A DNA stretch of 64,000 nt from Chloranthus sessilifolius (GCA_021018995.1 CM037588.1:79457765-79521764), one strand, 5' to 3'; positions 22,010 to 33,037 are shown, counted from the stretch's first letter. The notes: generated from the letters alone by a model not told the origin. A program made the numbers and translations.

Positions 22010-22330
22010 TTTTGAGATGAAAAAAATAGGGTACCTCTGTTTGCGCCGCCCACGCATTCTCTGAAAGCTCCCCATGTCCCAGATCCTTTGAAAATCAGTG
22101 ATTGCTTCAGATGGAGATCGTGTTTCACCCCAATCTTCCACACAATAAATCTTTAGATCATGGCACACCTATCAGACTGTCAGCTTTTTATTCCATGTGT
22201 CACATATTCCCAAAAAATGGCCCTAAATCCACGTTTGAGCGTGATGGTGTCATATGATTGCAGGGCCATTTTTGTAGTTCTAGAAACGATAACGATCAAA
22301 ATGAAATAGCTGACAATATTAACTACATGC
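22010..22330. mobile_element. Fold-back element remnant
   Basis: Shares TAGGGTACCTCTGTTTGCGCC, CACCCCAATCTTCCACACAA, ATTCCATGTGTCACATATTC and AAAAATGGCCCTAAATC... blocks with the cluster at 54640-57720. The palindromic centre AGCGTGATGG with flanking GGCCCTAA/AGGGCCATTTTTG is visible near 22215-22275. Confidence 0.6.
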
Positions 22331-24065
22331 GTACAAAAGAGTAAGAACCTTGATTTTGTAGTTCCTATGATGCACTTGGAGCTTATCCAGAAACGAATCC
22401 ATTTACATAGTCCTTTGTGGCTTCGGTGACGACTAGATCAATGTCATTGCCTAAAGAGAAGTTCCCATCTTCTACTTTTTAAACCCCCCAAATCTGAAGG
22501 TAGCCTTCACAAATATAACTTATGAGACATCAGCTCCCCATAAATAGGATTGTAGGAAAATAAATAGTTCTTGGGAATTTGCAAATTGTCTCAAGTTGGG
22601 ATCTTCCACCATATACCATCTTTGTTCATGATGTTTCTTAGTCGTGCTACCTGATCTATCTTCTTTAGTAACACTTTAATCAGTCTATAGTATGGCGCAC
22701 AATTGAATCCATCATATCAATTACTTTGCAGTCACTGGAATTCGTATTCTTTGTCGCAAAGACAACTGATTGATAACTAGTGATGCAACTAGGGATGAAG
22801 TTTGATCTACCAGAAAGAAGCTGTGGATGAGCATAGTCACAATGATTCAGCGAATATTCGGCAAATTCGTCTCATTGCCGAATATTCGTCAAATTTTGTG
22901 ATGATTTTATTTTTTTATTATTTTTCTCTCTGTAAGTTTTGTACCTCTCTCTCTCTCTCTCCCTCTCATTCAACAACCCAACAAGACATCGCCCCATTCC
23001 TATACACCTATGTGGTTTATGAAAATTGAGCAATTGAATTATTTTGTACTATTTGTTCATTAAAAACACTATTTATAAGTTGAAATATATTAAGATGTAT
23101 TTTTTATTTTCTCGATTTTTTCTGAATTTTCCCGAATTGGACCCTTACTGAATTATTGCCCTATCCCAACTTTGGGACTATGCAGATGAGAGAGAGGATT
23201 TAAATTCAATGTTAGAATAGAAAAGGGGGCTAGCAAGTACAATCTGAACCTACTTTTTCATTCAATATTTTTTGGAATCTCATTTACACTTTTTCTTCCA
23301 CACGGGGTTTTTGTTTTCGTTGAGCTCAGCTTAGGAATTTCATTTACGTTGATGAATCCTTTAGAAGTAAAAAACCAAAATTCCTACTCTCATTCTCAAA
23401 ATCAAATTCTTGGGATACATGATAAAATATTTACTAATCCTAATTCTAATAATAATGAAAAATACTCTACTTTTCTCCATAATCTTAAATACTAAGACGA
23501 CTCTAGTTAAATATAGTTAAAAACAGCATAAAATGATTAAAATACCCTCAAACCCCCTCCAAACAGGCCGTGAATACTTGGATTCACACATCAACACTAT
23601 CCTTTGCTTGCTTTTTTGCTATTTATGGCTCAAATTTTGGAGTTTCTTGTGTGAAATTAGGTTCATTCAAGAATTAACTCGATGAGCTTCCCACTGATTA
23701 ACAAGTTTTTAACATTTTTGGTATTCAAACAAAGGTCATAGTGTTGAGAAGAGATAGTGTAGCATCTGACACACCACATCTCAAGAATTTTGTAACACTT
23801 ACATTTCCCGTGGTGCATGTTTGTTGGTCAATGCAAGCCATTCCATTTCGACCAATATGTTTCAGATCATTTATGCTGAAATCTCGAAACATGAAATGCT
23901 CACACATCTCATACCACTTAGAAACCCGCTTGTGTTACCAGTTTGCAGTTTGCACATATCATCAAACTTTTAGGACTCTTTAATTGATTTTGATGACTTT
24001 GATTGTGCAGAGACTCTAGGTTGAATGGTTGACTTTTTGTTATTTTTTTAATTTAAGGCTTGCAG

Positions 24066-24067
<2 letters not shown>

Positions 24068-24141
<74 letters not shown>
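24068..24141. repeat. (TA)n microsatellite
   Basis: About 37 TA units. A second (TA)n run at 24387-24448 and a short one at 26819-26833 bracket adjacent elements. Confidence 0.95.
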
Positions 24142-24147
<6 letters not shown>

Positions 24148-24320
24148 ATGATCCTCTCATCGAGTCATGGGTCTATACCCTGTGACTCTTGACTTCTATG
24201 GGCTGCAACAACTGCCTTTTAACTTTCCAAAGGCAGTTGAAAGGACATGCGGCCAATAGGAGCTCTAGTACTGGGTTTATGTCATGGGACTTGAGATGGG
24301 AGATCATTCTTCTTGGAACT
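24142..24320. mobile_element. Small inverted-repeat element between TA tracts
   Basis: The left end GGGTAATGATCCTCTCATC is the imperfect complement of the right end GATGGGAGATCATTCTT. The interior has an AACTGCCTTTTAACTTTCCA/AAGGCAGTT hairpin. About 180 bp, non-coding. TA-rich flanks prevent defining the target duplication. Confidence 0.55.
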
Positions 24321-24381
24321 TCCTTAATCCGGTTCATCCTTCGGGACCATATCGCATCCTAGATAGCTGTTATATATGATT

Positions 24382-24386
<5 letters not shown>

Positions 24387-24448
<62 letters not shown>
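24387..24448. repeat. (TA)n microsatellite
   Basis: About 31 TA units directly left of the GC-rich inverted-repeat element. Confidence 0.95.
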
Positions 24449-24451
<3 letters not shown>

Positions 24452-25019
24452 GAAGCAGGTTCCCTAGGACTTGGTTGTAGGGTTGAACCCTACGACGTGG
24501 CCAGCTGAGCGCCATGTGGCACCCAATCCGAGAATCGGGTGTCACGGCAAGTTGCCCAAGCTCGATCTTATACCACCTAGAAAAAAAAATTAGCAAAAGG
24601 ATTTTTTTCACCTTTGAATATTAGGTCAAAGTTGGAAAAAATTCAATGCACCATGTTTGTTGGGCGAACCACGATATTTGACCTGTAATTTGAAGGGCAA
24701 AAAAGTTAAAGAAAGTATTTTCTTTTTCTAAAACCCTAGAGGGACGGGTGAACCCCTAGGGGGAACGGGTGTCATTTTGGGATTTGGGGGGGCACGTTGT
24801 GACGGCCTCATTAATCTGTGCGCCAGCATGAAGGCATGACGACCTTGGAACTGGGCACTTAGCTAGCAAGAAGGCAAGCGGACCTTGTAAGCTAGCCGTG
24901 TAGCACGCGTGGACGCAGAGGCATGTGGCCCTGCGATGTGTGCATGAGTCCCTGATGCATGATGCGACGGTGACCCGAACTAAGCTGCGATCTAGTATGG
25001 TGACTAGACGCGTGAAGGC

Positions 25020-25460
25020 TTAGAAAGCGGTGCTCCGCGGTGGAGCACGCGACGTGGTGCCAAGAGGGCCTGTGACGTCACGGTGCCATAAGGCCGCGTG
25101 ATGCGGTGTTCGCCAGATGAGCACGCCGACGTGGTGCCAAGAGGGCACGCGACGCCTTGGTGCCATTAGGCACGAGGTGTTCGCTAGCACGCGACGTGGT
25201 GCCAAGAGGGCACGCGACGTCCAAGTGCTAAGGCGCATGAGGCGGTGCCATGGTGGCACGCGATGTGGTGTCAAGAGGACACGCGACATCTAGCTTGTAT
25301 GGCAAGCGATGCGGTGCCAAGAGTGCACGCGATGCGGTGCTAAGAGGGCACGCGGCATCTGGGTGCAATGACGGACCCGATATGGTGTCGAGTTAACGCG
25401 AGACACAGTCACGACTTAGACGTGATGCGGTGCCATGAGGGCACGCTACATGAGGCCATG
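25020..25460. repeat. GC-rich tandem repeats (GGTGCCAAGAGGGCACGCGA type)
   Basis: About ten loosely spaced copies of ACGTGGTGCCAAGAGG plus GCACGCGACG. Long frames seen through it on either strand are low-complexity artefacts of the repeat. Confidence 0.85.
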
Positions 25461-25605
25461 AGGGCCTTGCGACATGGTCGCGACACGAACGCGACATGGT
25501 CGCGATGCAGTGCTATGTTGGACATGAGGCCATGAGGGCCTCGTGACGTAGTCGCGATGCGGACGCGACACGGTCACAAGGGACGCTGATGCGTGACCTC
25601 GCAAG

Positions 25606-25835
25606 CATGGATCAAAATGCCGGAAAACCGGTACGTATCGTCCGGTCAAAAAACCGGTATGTACCGGACGATACGTACCGGAACAGTAATGTACCGGACG
25701 ATACATTGAATGTATCGTCCGGTATTAGCAATACAAATGAACGATACGGTACATTTAATGTACCGTATCGTTCACGTCCGATACCGATACGTATCGTCCG
25801 ATACGTATCGGTATCGGACGATATTTTGATCCATG
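25606..25835. mobile_element. MITE copy A, CATGGATCAAAAT family
   Basis: 230 bp with perfect 13-bp ends CATGGATCAAAAT / ATTTTGATCCATG, flanked by an exact 8-bp duplication CTCGCAAG (25598-25605, 25836-25843). The interior is made of overlapping palindromes: CGATACGTATCG, its variants ACCGGTACGTATCG, and ACATTCAATGTATCGT. No coding capacity. The 8-bp duplication places it with hAT non-autonomous elements. Confidence 0.93.
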
Positions 25836-27092
25836 CTCGCAAGCCATGTGGGCTTGGAGGATGGCACTGGGTGCCACGGTCAGAGGATCGTGTGCCATGT
25901 TTAATGGCGAGACACCACCTTTGCAGGTGTGTGCCACGGGCAGGAGATCGTGTGCCATGGGGGTATGACAAACCAATAGGTTTGAGGGTTTTCTGCTACT
26001 TTGCCTAACTTGGTCTTTAGACCATATATAGGGGGAAGGGAGCTGTGGAGCTATTCTCCCACACATGGGGCCTTGCGTTGCGGGACGAGCGCATGTGCTT
26101 TCTAGGTTAGGGGTGGGCCTAGAACATCGTTGCAGCAATGCGGCGCTGCGGCGATGCCATGTGTCACCTGGGGTGAGGCTACCATGTGGCCCCGTGCCGG
26201 CGTCGCGGTGCACATGGGTCGGTGGCCTAACTGGGGCACTCAAGGGCTAGGTGGGACGCAGTGGCGCACACTAGCTGAGGGCCTGGAGCGGAGGTGTGTT
26301 GGTCGTGCGTACCACACCCGATGCTTGGTTTGGAGAGCATGAAGAGCTGCATGCTACTCCTAGTGTGCTGGTCGCGTGGACCACACACGTTGGTTGGCTT
26401 GAATGGCATGAAGAGAGGCATGCCTTTGTCTTAAGCGAGAAACTAGTGCACTGCACAGGGTGAAGCTGGACAAGCCAAGTGGCACTGAGGTGCTGGCATG
26501 TGTGTCGCAAGTAGACACAATGCATTGAGTGGGTTTGCCTCGAGTGAAGGCAACCACGATGCGGGAGTTCCCGTCCTCTAGGCGGGTGGTATCAGAGTGA
26601 TGGTTGGATATGAGGTCTCGCTGTGCGCGGCAGCGAGATGTTGCACAAGCGTGATAGCCAGTGTTAGGTCAGGCTTCGTGAGAAAACTGGTATCTAAGTT
26701 AGGCTGGCCTCGCTGTAGTGGCAGCGAGGCGCCGCACGGGCGTTGGAAAAAGTTACCCCGTGACAACGTGGCAGCCCAAATGAACCGCGTTGTAGGGTTG
26801 AACCCTACTACCATGTCCTATATATATATATATACGTAAATTGGGTATGGCATTATAGTTTTTAAGACTTGAATTGAATCCCTGTCAACTTGAAGAAGGA
26901 AAAAAAGTATGACAATCTATTTGGCTTAAATTTCGTATATATGGTGAAAATAATTAATAACCACTCTTTAGTTGCCTATTCTCAGCGCATATAATGGTCA
27001 TTTGGGATATCTCTAATTAACATGATTTTTATCAGTACATTTTAGTGGTAAGTTTGAACATTCGACCGATACAGATACACATGGGTTTCTAG

Positions 27093-27303
27093 CATGGATC
27101 AAAAATTCGTCCGATACCGTATCAGTATCGGACATGAACGATACGGTATATTCAATGTACCGTATCATTCATTCCCTATTATTATACCAAACGATACATT
27201 GAATGTATTGTTCGGTATCGTCCGGTACCGATACGTATCGTCCGATACGTATCGGTTTTGAGCTCGGATGATACGTATCGGGAAACCGAAATTTTGATCC
27301 ATG
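27093..27303. mobile_element. MITE copy B, CATGGATCAAAAT family
   Basis: 211 bp with ends CATGGATCAAAA / TTTTGATCCATG and an exact 8-bp duplication GTTTCTAG (27085-27092, 27304-27311). The interior has the same CGATACGTATCG palindromes and a TTTTGAGCTCGG block as copy C. It lies in the last kinase intron, about 290 bp before the final exon. Confidence 0.93.
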
Positions 27304-27589
27304 GTTTCTAGTTAAGCTGATACCAATACACATGTTTATATTTTGTTTCACTAGTAGGTATCGGCTGATAACCTCATGGTTGGGTTTCACGGAAAACTAA
27401 AATATGATAAATGGGCTGCTTTGGCTGAGATAAACATGTGGAAAATAATTTCGTGTGTACATGTGAGGATAAAAAATCTGCTTCTATTTCTCTCTGTGAT
27501 CTATATACTATCATTATATTGAGAAAGGTCTTTTTTCTCTCTGTCTATACCTCACTGAGGACCTCATAAATCATCCAATGTTTCTGTAG

Positions 27590-27756
27590 GGGGAATTGTG
27601 AACAATACGTTACGTCCACAAGTCCCAACATGGTGTGATCCTGAATGGAAATCACTGATGGAAGGTTGTTGGGCTCCTGATCCTGGGGAGAGGCCATCAT
27701 TCTCAGAAATTTCTCAGAAGCTGAGGAAAATGTCGGCAGCAATCAATGTGAAGTGA
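27590..27756 (+). CDS. Raf-like protein kinase, last exon
   Basis: Acceptor AG at 27588-27589. The first two bases complete a Gly codon, then [54 protein letters not shown] and TGA at 27754-27756. CW...RPSF is kinase subdomain XI. The protein ends shortly after the kinase domain, as in PB1-type Raf-like kinases, so the kinase is the C-terminal domain. Across the five exons the window encodes 229 residues without defect, which argues for a live gene despite the transposon-laden introns. Role by family: cytoplasmic Ser/Thr kinase in stress or hormone signalling; the exact substrate cannot be told. Confidence 0.94.
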
Positions 27757-28740
27757 TGGGTTAAGCTTTCATCTGATGCCTATTTTGAAGCACTAAATTC
27801 CTTTTTCTCAATATGTATATCTTCTTGATTGTTGAGAAAAACATAGGTCTTGCAGTATTAAGGTCATCCTGTTTCAGAAATATACAGGCTGATGCAGGAA
27901 CATGCCTTTTGGACATTAAATGAACGTTTATAATGCTGCTTATACATGGTATTTTCTTCATAGAGTGCATATATATGCACCCTTCCTTAATGGACACTAC
28001 CGTGAAAGACTACCAACCCAGTCTGGAGTCAAATGGTTTGATCAGAATGTGAGTTGAGTTACTAATTCTTTATTTTAATCTATTGATTTTGTCAGTTATC
28101 TTGGATAATTTAATGGAGTTTCTTCTTATGGATGTGAAGTGCTTTGACTTTCTTTTGCAGGATCATATTATTTTGGATGTGCATAGAGAATTGTATAGAT
28201 CTTTGGCAGTTACTTGAAACCAGACTATGATGTCGCTTTTGTGTTCATGGTGGAACTGGTATGCAAAGATGTAAATAAATTTGTGGTATTACAAAAAAAT
28301 TCTATCAATATGGAGAGGGAAATGTTTCAATATGCTAGGTTTTAAAATCAAACCTTGGGACTCATAATTTTGTTACAATTTTTCTTTGTATACCTAAGAA
28401 TTTCATTATTTTATATTCCATATTAATTTTTCCCAATCTAGATTTATTTGCTTATAAGAACTTGACTGCTCATTGCTGTGTTCTTGCAATCTCTTTTATT
28501 CTATGTACCACCTTTGCATATTGAAGGATGCGTTAGCCAGAATGTTGGATAAGGAGTTGTCGTTAATCAAGCTTATAGGTTTTAGCGTTTTACAAATGTA
28601 TTTTGGCTTGTAATTTACTGTTGTCATTTTAAGAACTTAAGAACCTCATAGTTAATAAGGATGCTATGCCCTCTTATTATTTAAGTGCTGTCTGTTTTAT
28701 TCCCCATGCAATAAAATTGTGTTGAGAGCCAACAAATAAA
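27757..28740 (+). other. Probable 3'UTR of the kinase gene
   Basis: Non-coding AT-rich sequence after the stop. A candidate 3'UTR intron is 28049-28160 (GTGAGT donor, TTTCTTTTGCAG acceptor). An AATAAA at 28710-28715 is a possible polyadenylation signal. Extent inferred, not proven. Confidence 0.5.
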
Positions 28741-28984
28741 TAATGTTGTTACATTGATGCGTTTTATTGAGTCCTTGATCCAATTCTCAGTTGGCCGGAG
28801 TGTTAAACATTATCCTTCTGGCTGTTTGTCACTCCCACTTCCTCTCTGTATATTTCCATTTTGAATCTCATCAAAATTTGTAGTCACTTTTCCTTCTGGT
28901 GGTCTCAACACAATGCCGCTCTTCTCCTGAGTCCTGATCATGTTACCTAATCCTGTATTCCCTCCAAACTGATGTGGATGGAAC

Positions 28985-29178
28985 TCCGCAAATATTATAA
29001 AATTAGGGAGTAGATATATCCTACTTCTAGATTCAGCTCTAGTGTGTCAAAACGCAGGAGAACTGCTTTGATTTTACAATTTTTTTCTCAAGGTGCAGCC
29101 TTAACATTTTGTAGTAACTGTCCTAAATTTGTCCCCAATAAATATTATATATCAAACTGCTATATGCTTTGGTATTAC

Positions 29179-29234
<56 letters not shown>

Positions 29235-29415
29235 CATATATATTCTGCCCCTTTTATAAAAACTGAACAAAGGAAATAATGGGATGACTCACCTTCATAG
29301 CTGTGATTTATGTGAAGATCAGCTATTATAGATGAAGAGCAGTGGCGGATTATCATTGTAGCAGCAGCAGCACAACCAGATAATGGTTGCGGATATGACA
29401 GGATATTACAGCAGC
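28985..29415 (+). repeat. Segment duplicated (and split) at 33581-33761 plus 48724-48920
   Basis: Blocks GCAAATAT.ATAAA, AGGGAGTAGATA, CTACTTCTAGATTC, GCTCTAGTGTGTCAAAAC, TCTCAAGGTGCA, then TATTACTGAATATATA, CATATATTCTG, GAAATAATGGGATGAC, GCAGCAGCACAAC and ATATGACAGGATATT recur in the same order at the two other places. Contains a (TA)n run (29178-29232) the other copy lacks. Nature unknown; it may be an old repeat. Confidence 0.8.
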
Positions 29416-29523
29416 AACCAGATGTTCAGAAACCTCGAAATCTGTCCTCTTATCCAATCTGAAAATTAATATCCTCAGCAATCCCAGAGTTCAACGACTC
29501 TCCTAAAAAAGCAGCAATGGAGG

Positions 29524-29609
29524 ATGATAACCTTTATGGAGGATGATAATCCTTAGTTTTGGTAGCATGATAACCTTTATGGAGGATGATAATCCTTAGT
29601 TTTGGTAGC
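29524..29609. repeat. 43-bp tandem duplication
   Basis: ATGATAACCTTTATGGAGG ... TTAGTTTTGGTAGC appears twice with a 43-bp period, directly left of MITE copy D. It includes shorter GGATGATAA repeats. Confidence 0.9.
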
Positions 29610-30225
29610 ATGGGTTAAAATCTTGGAAAAACGATACGTATCATCCAACCCCAAAACCGATACGTATTGGACGATACATTCCAATATATCGTCTGAAATT
29701 TTGGATTTTTGTATGAGAGACACCGATACAGTACCTTGAATGTACCGTATCAGTAAGGGCCAAAACCGATACATATCGTCCGATATGTATCGGTAGGGCT
29801 GTCAACGGGTCGGGCTTCAGCCCCGGCCCGGCCCAGATGGGCCGGGTTCGGGCACATTCTTTTAGAAATTTATTAATTGGGCCTGGCCCGGCCCAGATAA
29901 AAAAATAGGCCTGGGTTCGGGCTTTATAGTGTAAAGCCTGGCCCGGCCTAGCCCGGTTAGCTAAGACTTTGAAAAAAAATATGTATATTTAAAAAGGTGA
30001 GAAACCCGGCCCGAATCAGCCCGGCTAGGATAGCTAATCGGGCCGGGTTCGGTCCGGGTTCGGGCCGGATAATTCTAAAAATGGGCTGAGCCTGGCCCAG
30101 CCTGGATAGCTAATCGGGCCGGGCTTAAAAAAAATTTTAAAAAAAATGGGCCGGGTGAAAAACCCTGCCCGGCCCAGCCCGTTGACAGCCCTATGTATCG
30201 GTATCGGACGATATTTTGACCCATA
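29609..30225. mobile_element. MITE copy D, CATGGATCAAAAT family, interrupted by another element
   Basis: Left end CATGGGTTAAAAT and right end ATTTTGACCCAT, with CGATACGTATC palindromes inside. It is split at 29796-30191 by a GGGCTGTCAACGGG element. Removing that element and one 12-bp duplication gives about 209 bp, matching copies A-C. No clean 8-bp duplication remains. Confidence 0.85.
29796..30191. mobile_element. GGGCTGTCAACGGG inverted-repeat element inside MITE D
   Basis: 396 bp with 14-bp perfect ends GGGCTGTCAACGGG / CCCGTTGACAGCCC and a GGGCCGGGC-rich interior. Flanked by an exact 12-bp duplication TATGTATCGGTA (29784-29795, 30192-30203). MITE copies A-C give the pre-insertion sequence. 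No coding capacity; superfamily uncertain because 12 bp is not a standard length for hAT or PIF/Tourist. Confidence 0.93.
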
Positions 30226-31185
30226 TAATTGTTAGATAACAGAAGCTCAAAAGCCATGTTAAAAATAGAGTAAAAACCCATGCTATTTCTGAACAGAAAA
30301 CCCTAACATAAATCCACACCAAATCTGTTTTTTCATTCACGGTTCAGTTGACATATATAATAGAATAAAAGTAGGGAAAGAAACCTCCTAAGTAACTCCA
30401 ATTGAGTTACTTCCTTACTTGGACTCTTAAGCGTGCTAAATAGAAAGAGAAAACTTTGGTAATAAGTCTCCTAACTCTCCTTGGACTCTTCAATAGAAAG
30501 ACAGCTAGATTTGAAAGAATGTTTTTTTGTCAGAAATCTCAAATAATATTACCGAGAATGAGGCTCGGTAATCTGTTTTCTCACGTGATCACTCAAACCA
30601 TCATGTGAGGGACAGATTACCGAGAGAGAACTCTTGTTAATCAGGTCCTCATGTGACCACTCAAGTGATCATGTGGGACCTTAATCCCCCCGCATTCTTT
30701 TGCCATGCTAAGGGAGCCATCTTTACTAAAGCCCATTGGGTTTTTATTTTAGACTCTCTCTCTCTCTCTCTCTCTCCCTTTCTCTGCAGCTTCTAGTATT
30801 CTCAAATTTCCGAAGCATCTCCAACCCCTTTCCGCTCCTTTTTCGACGCTGATAACTGCCCAGAATCTGCCTCTATTTATGCCCCGCTTCATTCTTCCCG
30901 GGTTGGAGGGCACTCAGCACTGTCTCAGTTGACTTTCATGTACAATTTGGTGTAGCTTTAGTCCCTTGTCTTTCCCTCATACTAGCTTTTCAGACAATAG
31001 TAGGACCGGTGGTCTACTAATTGCTTCAATGGAGTGATCCGTAGAGGCATCATCAATCGATCACGACTACCTTCCCCTTGGCTAGGGTTTGGTTGACCTA
31101 TGATTGAATTGGGGCCTCTATTATGCTACTCTTACAACCCGAGTCCTGATTGACGATCTCTACCACTTTGAGTGCTCATTGGTAG
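30226..31185. other. No gene recognised
   Basis: Non-coding sequence with a GATTACCGAGA/TCGGTAAT pair at 30553-30625 that could be a small fold-back, repeated CATGTGACCACTCAAGTGAT-like words at 30590-30680, and a (CT)n run at 30755-30780. Confidence 0.4.
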
Positions 31186-32003
31186 ACATCGACTCTCGAC
31201 ACATCATGCAAGGCAATCTTGTCTTAGATTTGTAGACGTAGCCCGTTTACGTACCGTCCAATCTATTGATCTTCTGTTTCGTGCAATTGAGCTCGAACAA
31301 TGCTGAGATTATGAAAAGAATTAATGCGAATAATGAAAAATATAAGTTTTCTGCAGATTCTTATAGACGGTTCAAAGAATTCGAAGAGTGTGATTTTGTG
31401 ATGGTTCGAAATTGACCCGAGCGATTCCCGCAAGGAGTTGCAAAGAAGTTACAAGCTCGTGGTGCTGGACCCTATCAGATCTTGAAGCATGTCGGTTCTA
31501 ATGCTTACATCTTAGATCTTACATCGGATTTGGGGATTAACACGACTTTCAACGTAGAGAACCTTGTTCCATTCTATGGCCCTTCAACCATCCCTGCTAA
31601 CCCCTTTGAGCCTTCTACATCTGATGAACCAATAATTCTCCTACCCACATTGCTACCCCCACCTACTTGGCAAACTCGTGAGATCATCAAAGATTTGCTG
31701 GAAGATCAGATTGTGTCCACCAACCACGGGGATTTCAGAAGTATTTGGTAAAGTAGAAGAACAAGAGCGATTCAGAGAATACGTGGATTACATAAGAGTT
31801 TCAGCAGATTGACTCGAATCTCTTCGACCTCTATCACACCAGTATTCATCGAGAATGCATCCTTCTAACCCGGAGAGAGTTGATAGGGACGTCCGATTCA
31901 AGTCGCTTCCGATAGAGGTTTCCTATATATTGTCTGTGAATGCGACTGTAAAAATTCATGCCAACCAAAGTTCGAGGTCGAACTTTTTCAAAGTAGAGGG
32001 GAT
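31186..32003 (+). pseudogene. Ty3/gypsy integrase C-terminus, degenerate
   Basis: Plus-strand translation gives SAEIMKRINANNEKYKFSAD-type sequence, RRFKEFEECDFVMVRN, a stop, PERFPQGVAKKLQARGAGPY, then at 31482 KHVGSNAYILDLTSDLGI, NTTFNVENLVPFYGPS and IIKDLLEDQIVSTNHGDF. This is the conserved tail of plant gypsy integrase and chromodomain-like region. A stop follows at 31749. It ends in a polypurine tract AAAGTAGAGGGGAT next to TGATGCGAAC, the start of a 3' LTR. Confidence 0.85.
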
Positions 32004-32830
32004 TGATGCGAACTTTAGATCCGCCTATTTGAATCGTGATCGGATAAAGAGGCGAAGTCAAAAGAGAAAGTGGACCCGCGAATGAGTTTTTAAAAATGGC
32101 TCGTTAAAAACCCGTTTGATCAGAAAAAAAAAAATTCAAAATTTATTAGAGTCTTCAACTTTCAATCCCGTCACTTTTATGCTTGGCTTATGTTGAGGTG
32201 TCAAATAAAGTCGGATTGATGCGAAATTAGTGATATTTGAAAACTTATCAAAGTAGCTTTTCAACGAGCCAAAAAATGTGCAATTCCGACAGGTATTGAA
32301 GAAGTTATGGTCAATTTTCGGAAGCTGCACAGAAAATGACGAATTTCAAGACTCCTAATTGAATTAAGATTAGTCACTTTTATTATTTTATTTTAGAAAA
32401 TAGAATTTATTTCTTTTATTAGAAAAATGATTAGTTTCCTTATTATTTTAGGACTTTATTTTATTGTTTTAGAAGAGTTAGGATATTTCTTTTATTTGAA
32501 TTAGGAATTAGAGTTATACTAGGATTTCTAATTTTATATATTGGTTAGTCTATTTAAAGGCTTGTAAACACTTTTATTAGAACTTTTGGTTAATGAAAAT
32601 TGCTTATGTAAAATTGAGAATTCTAAACTTTCGTGCGTGTGTGATTCTTTTAAAACTGTGAGCGATTCTTCGATTTCCGCTTGCGGTTTGGTGCGAGGCC
32701 AACTCTTCTTCCATCTCTATCTTCTTTAGATCTACGGTTTGCGTAAGTAGCATAACCCTAGTTATTTTATTTTTTTCATAAAATTCAAAATCAACCTATT
32801 TGTTCATCATAAATCATTATTAGCCTTTTA
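32004..32830 (+). repeat. Candidate gypsy LTR
   Basis: Begins TGATGCGAA after the polypurine tract. Its first ~60 bases resemble the LTR start of the short retrotransposon at 19324 (minus strand). It ends near GGCATCGAGAGAACC, which may be a decayed tRNA-Met primer site, so this LTR seems flanked by internal sequence on both sides. The right boundary is approximate. Confidence 0.5.
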
Positions 32831-33037
32831 ATTTTATTTGGCATCGAGAGAACCCGCTTGTGAGTTCGTTCGACACCCTAAAACTTTTGGAGATCTAGCA
32901 GTTCATAAAAATCCTAGTCTTCTAGATCCGTGATAGGAAACATACACGAAAGTAACGCTATTTTGGGCCGAAATTAAAGCATCTAATTGGATTTCTAAAA
33001 ATTTTCGTGATAATTTATTACGAGAAATTATTATTTA

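Larger units (their letters stand above)
24798..26586 (+). mobile_element. Candidate LTR ahead of an initiator tRNA-Met-type primer site
   Basis: Starts TGTGACGGCC and is followed at 26587 by TGGTATCAGAGTGATGG, matching the tRNA-Met primer site core TGGTATCAGAG. Body is GC-rich and repetitive and includes MITE 25606-25835. No gag follows; only about 230 bp remain before the element ends. A second LTR was not found, so this may be a truncated LTR-plus-leader. Confidence 0.35.
24466..26819. mobile_element. GC-rich element with ~30-bp terminal inverted repeats
   Basis: Left end AGGACTTGGTTGTAGGGTT followed by GAACCCTACGACG; the right end is its near-perfect complement (26788-26819). Each terminus contains the palindrome GTAGGGTTGAACCCTAC. 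The body is unusually GC-rich for this window (24800-26590) and has tandem repeats. A diverged relative of the left end lies at 9400-9620. No transposase is encoded. It might be a DNA element carrying, or inserted by, an LTR-like block. Confidence 0.5.
21385..27589 (+). other. 6.2-kb kinase intron filled with repeats
   Basis: The intron runs from GT at 21385 to AG at 27588-27589; phases match so that the flanking exons join as ...SIIGGIVNN. It contains a fold-back fragment (22010-22330), two (TA)n arrays, a small MITE (24142-24320), a GC-rich inverted-repeat element (24466-26819) and two CATGGATCAAAAT MITEs. Positions 22330-24060 otherwise show no coding signal apart from a GAATATTCG palindromic patch at 22850-22890 and a (CT)n at 22944-22962. 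Confidence 0.85.

Noticed and set aside
24324..24611. Minus-strand frame with an IYIYIY run
   Set aside because: It is a translation of the (TA)n microsatellite plus flanking repeat, not a gene.
25589..26525. Several long overlapping frames on both strands
   Set aside because: They follow from high GC content and tandem repeats of the element at 24466-26819 and from MITE palindromes; none has a domain.
32831..32850. TTGGCATCGAGAGAACC as a working tRNA-Met primer site
   Set aside because: It matches the TGGTATCAGAG core poorly and is followed by no plus-strand gag, so it is mentioned only as a possible relic.
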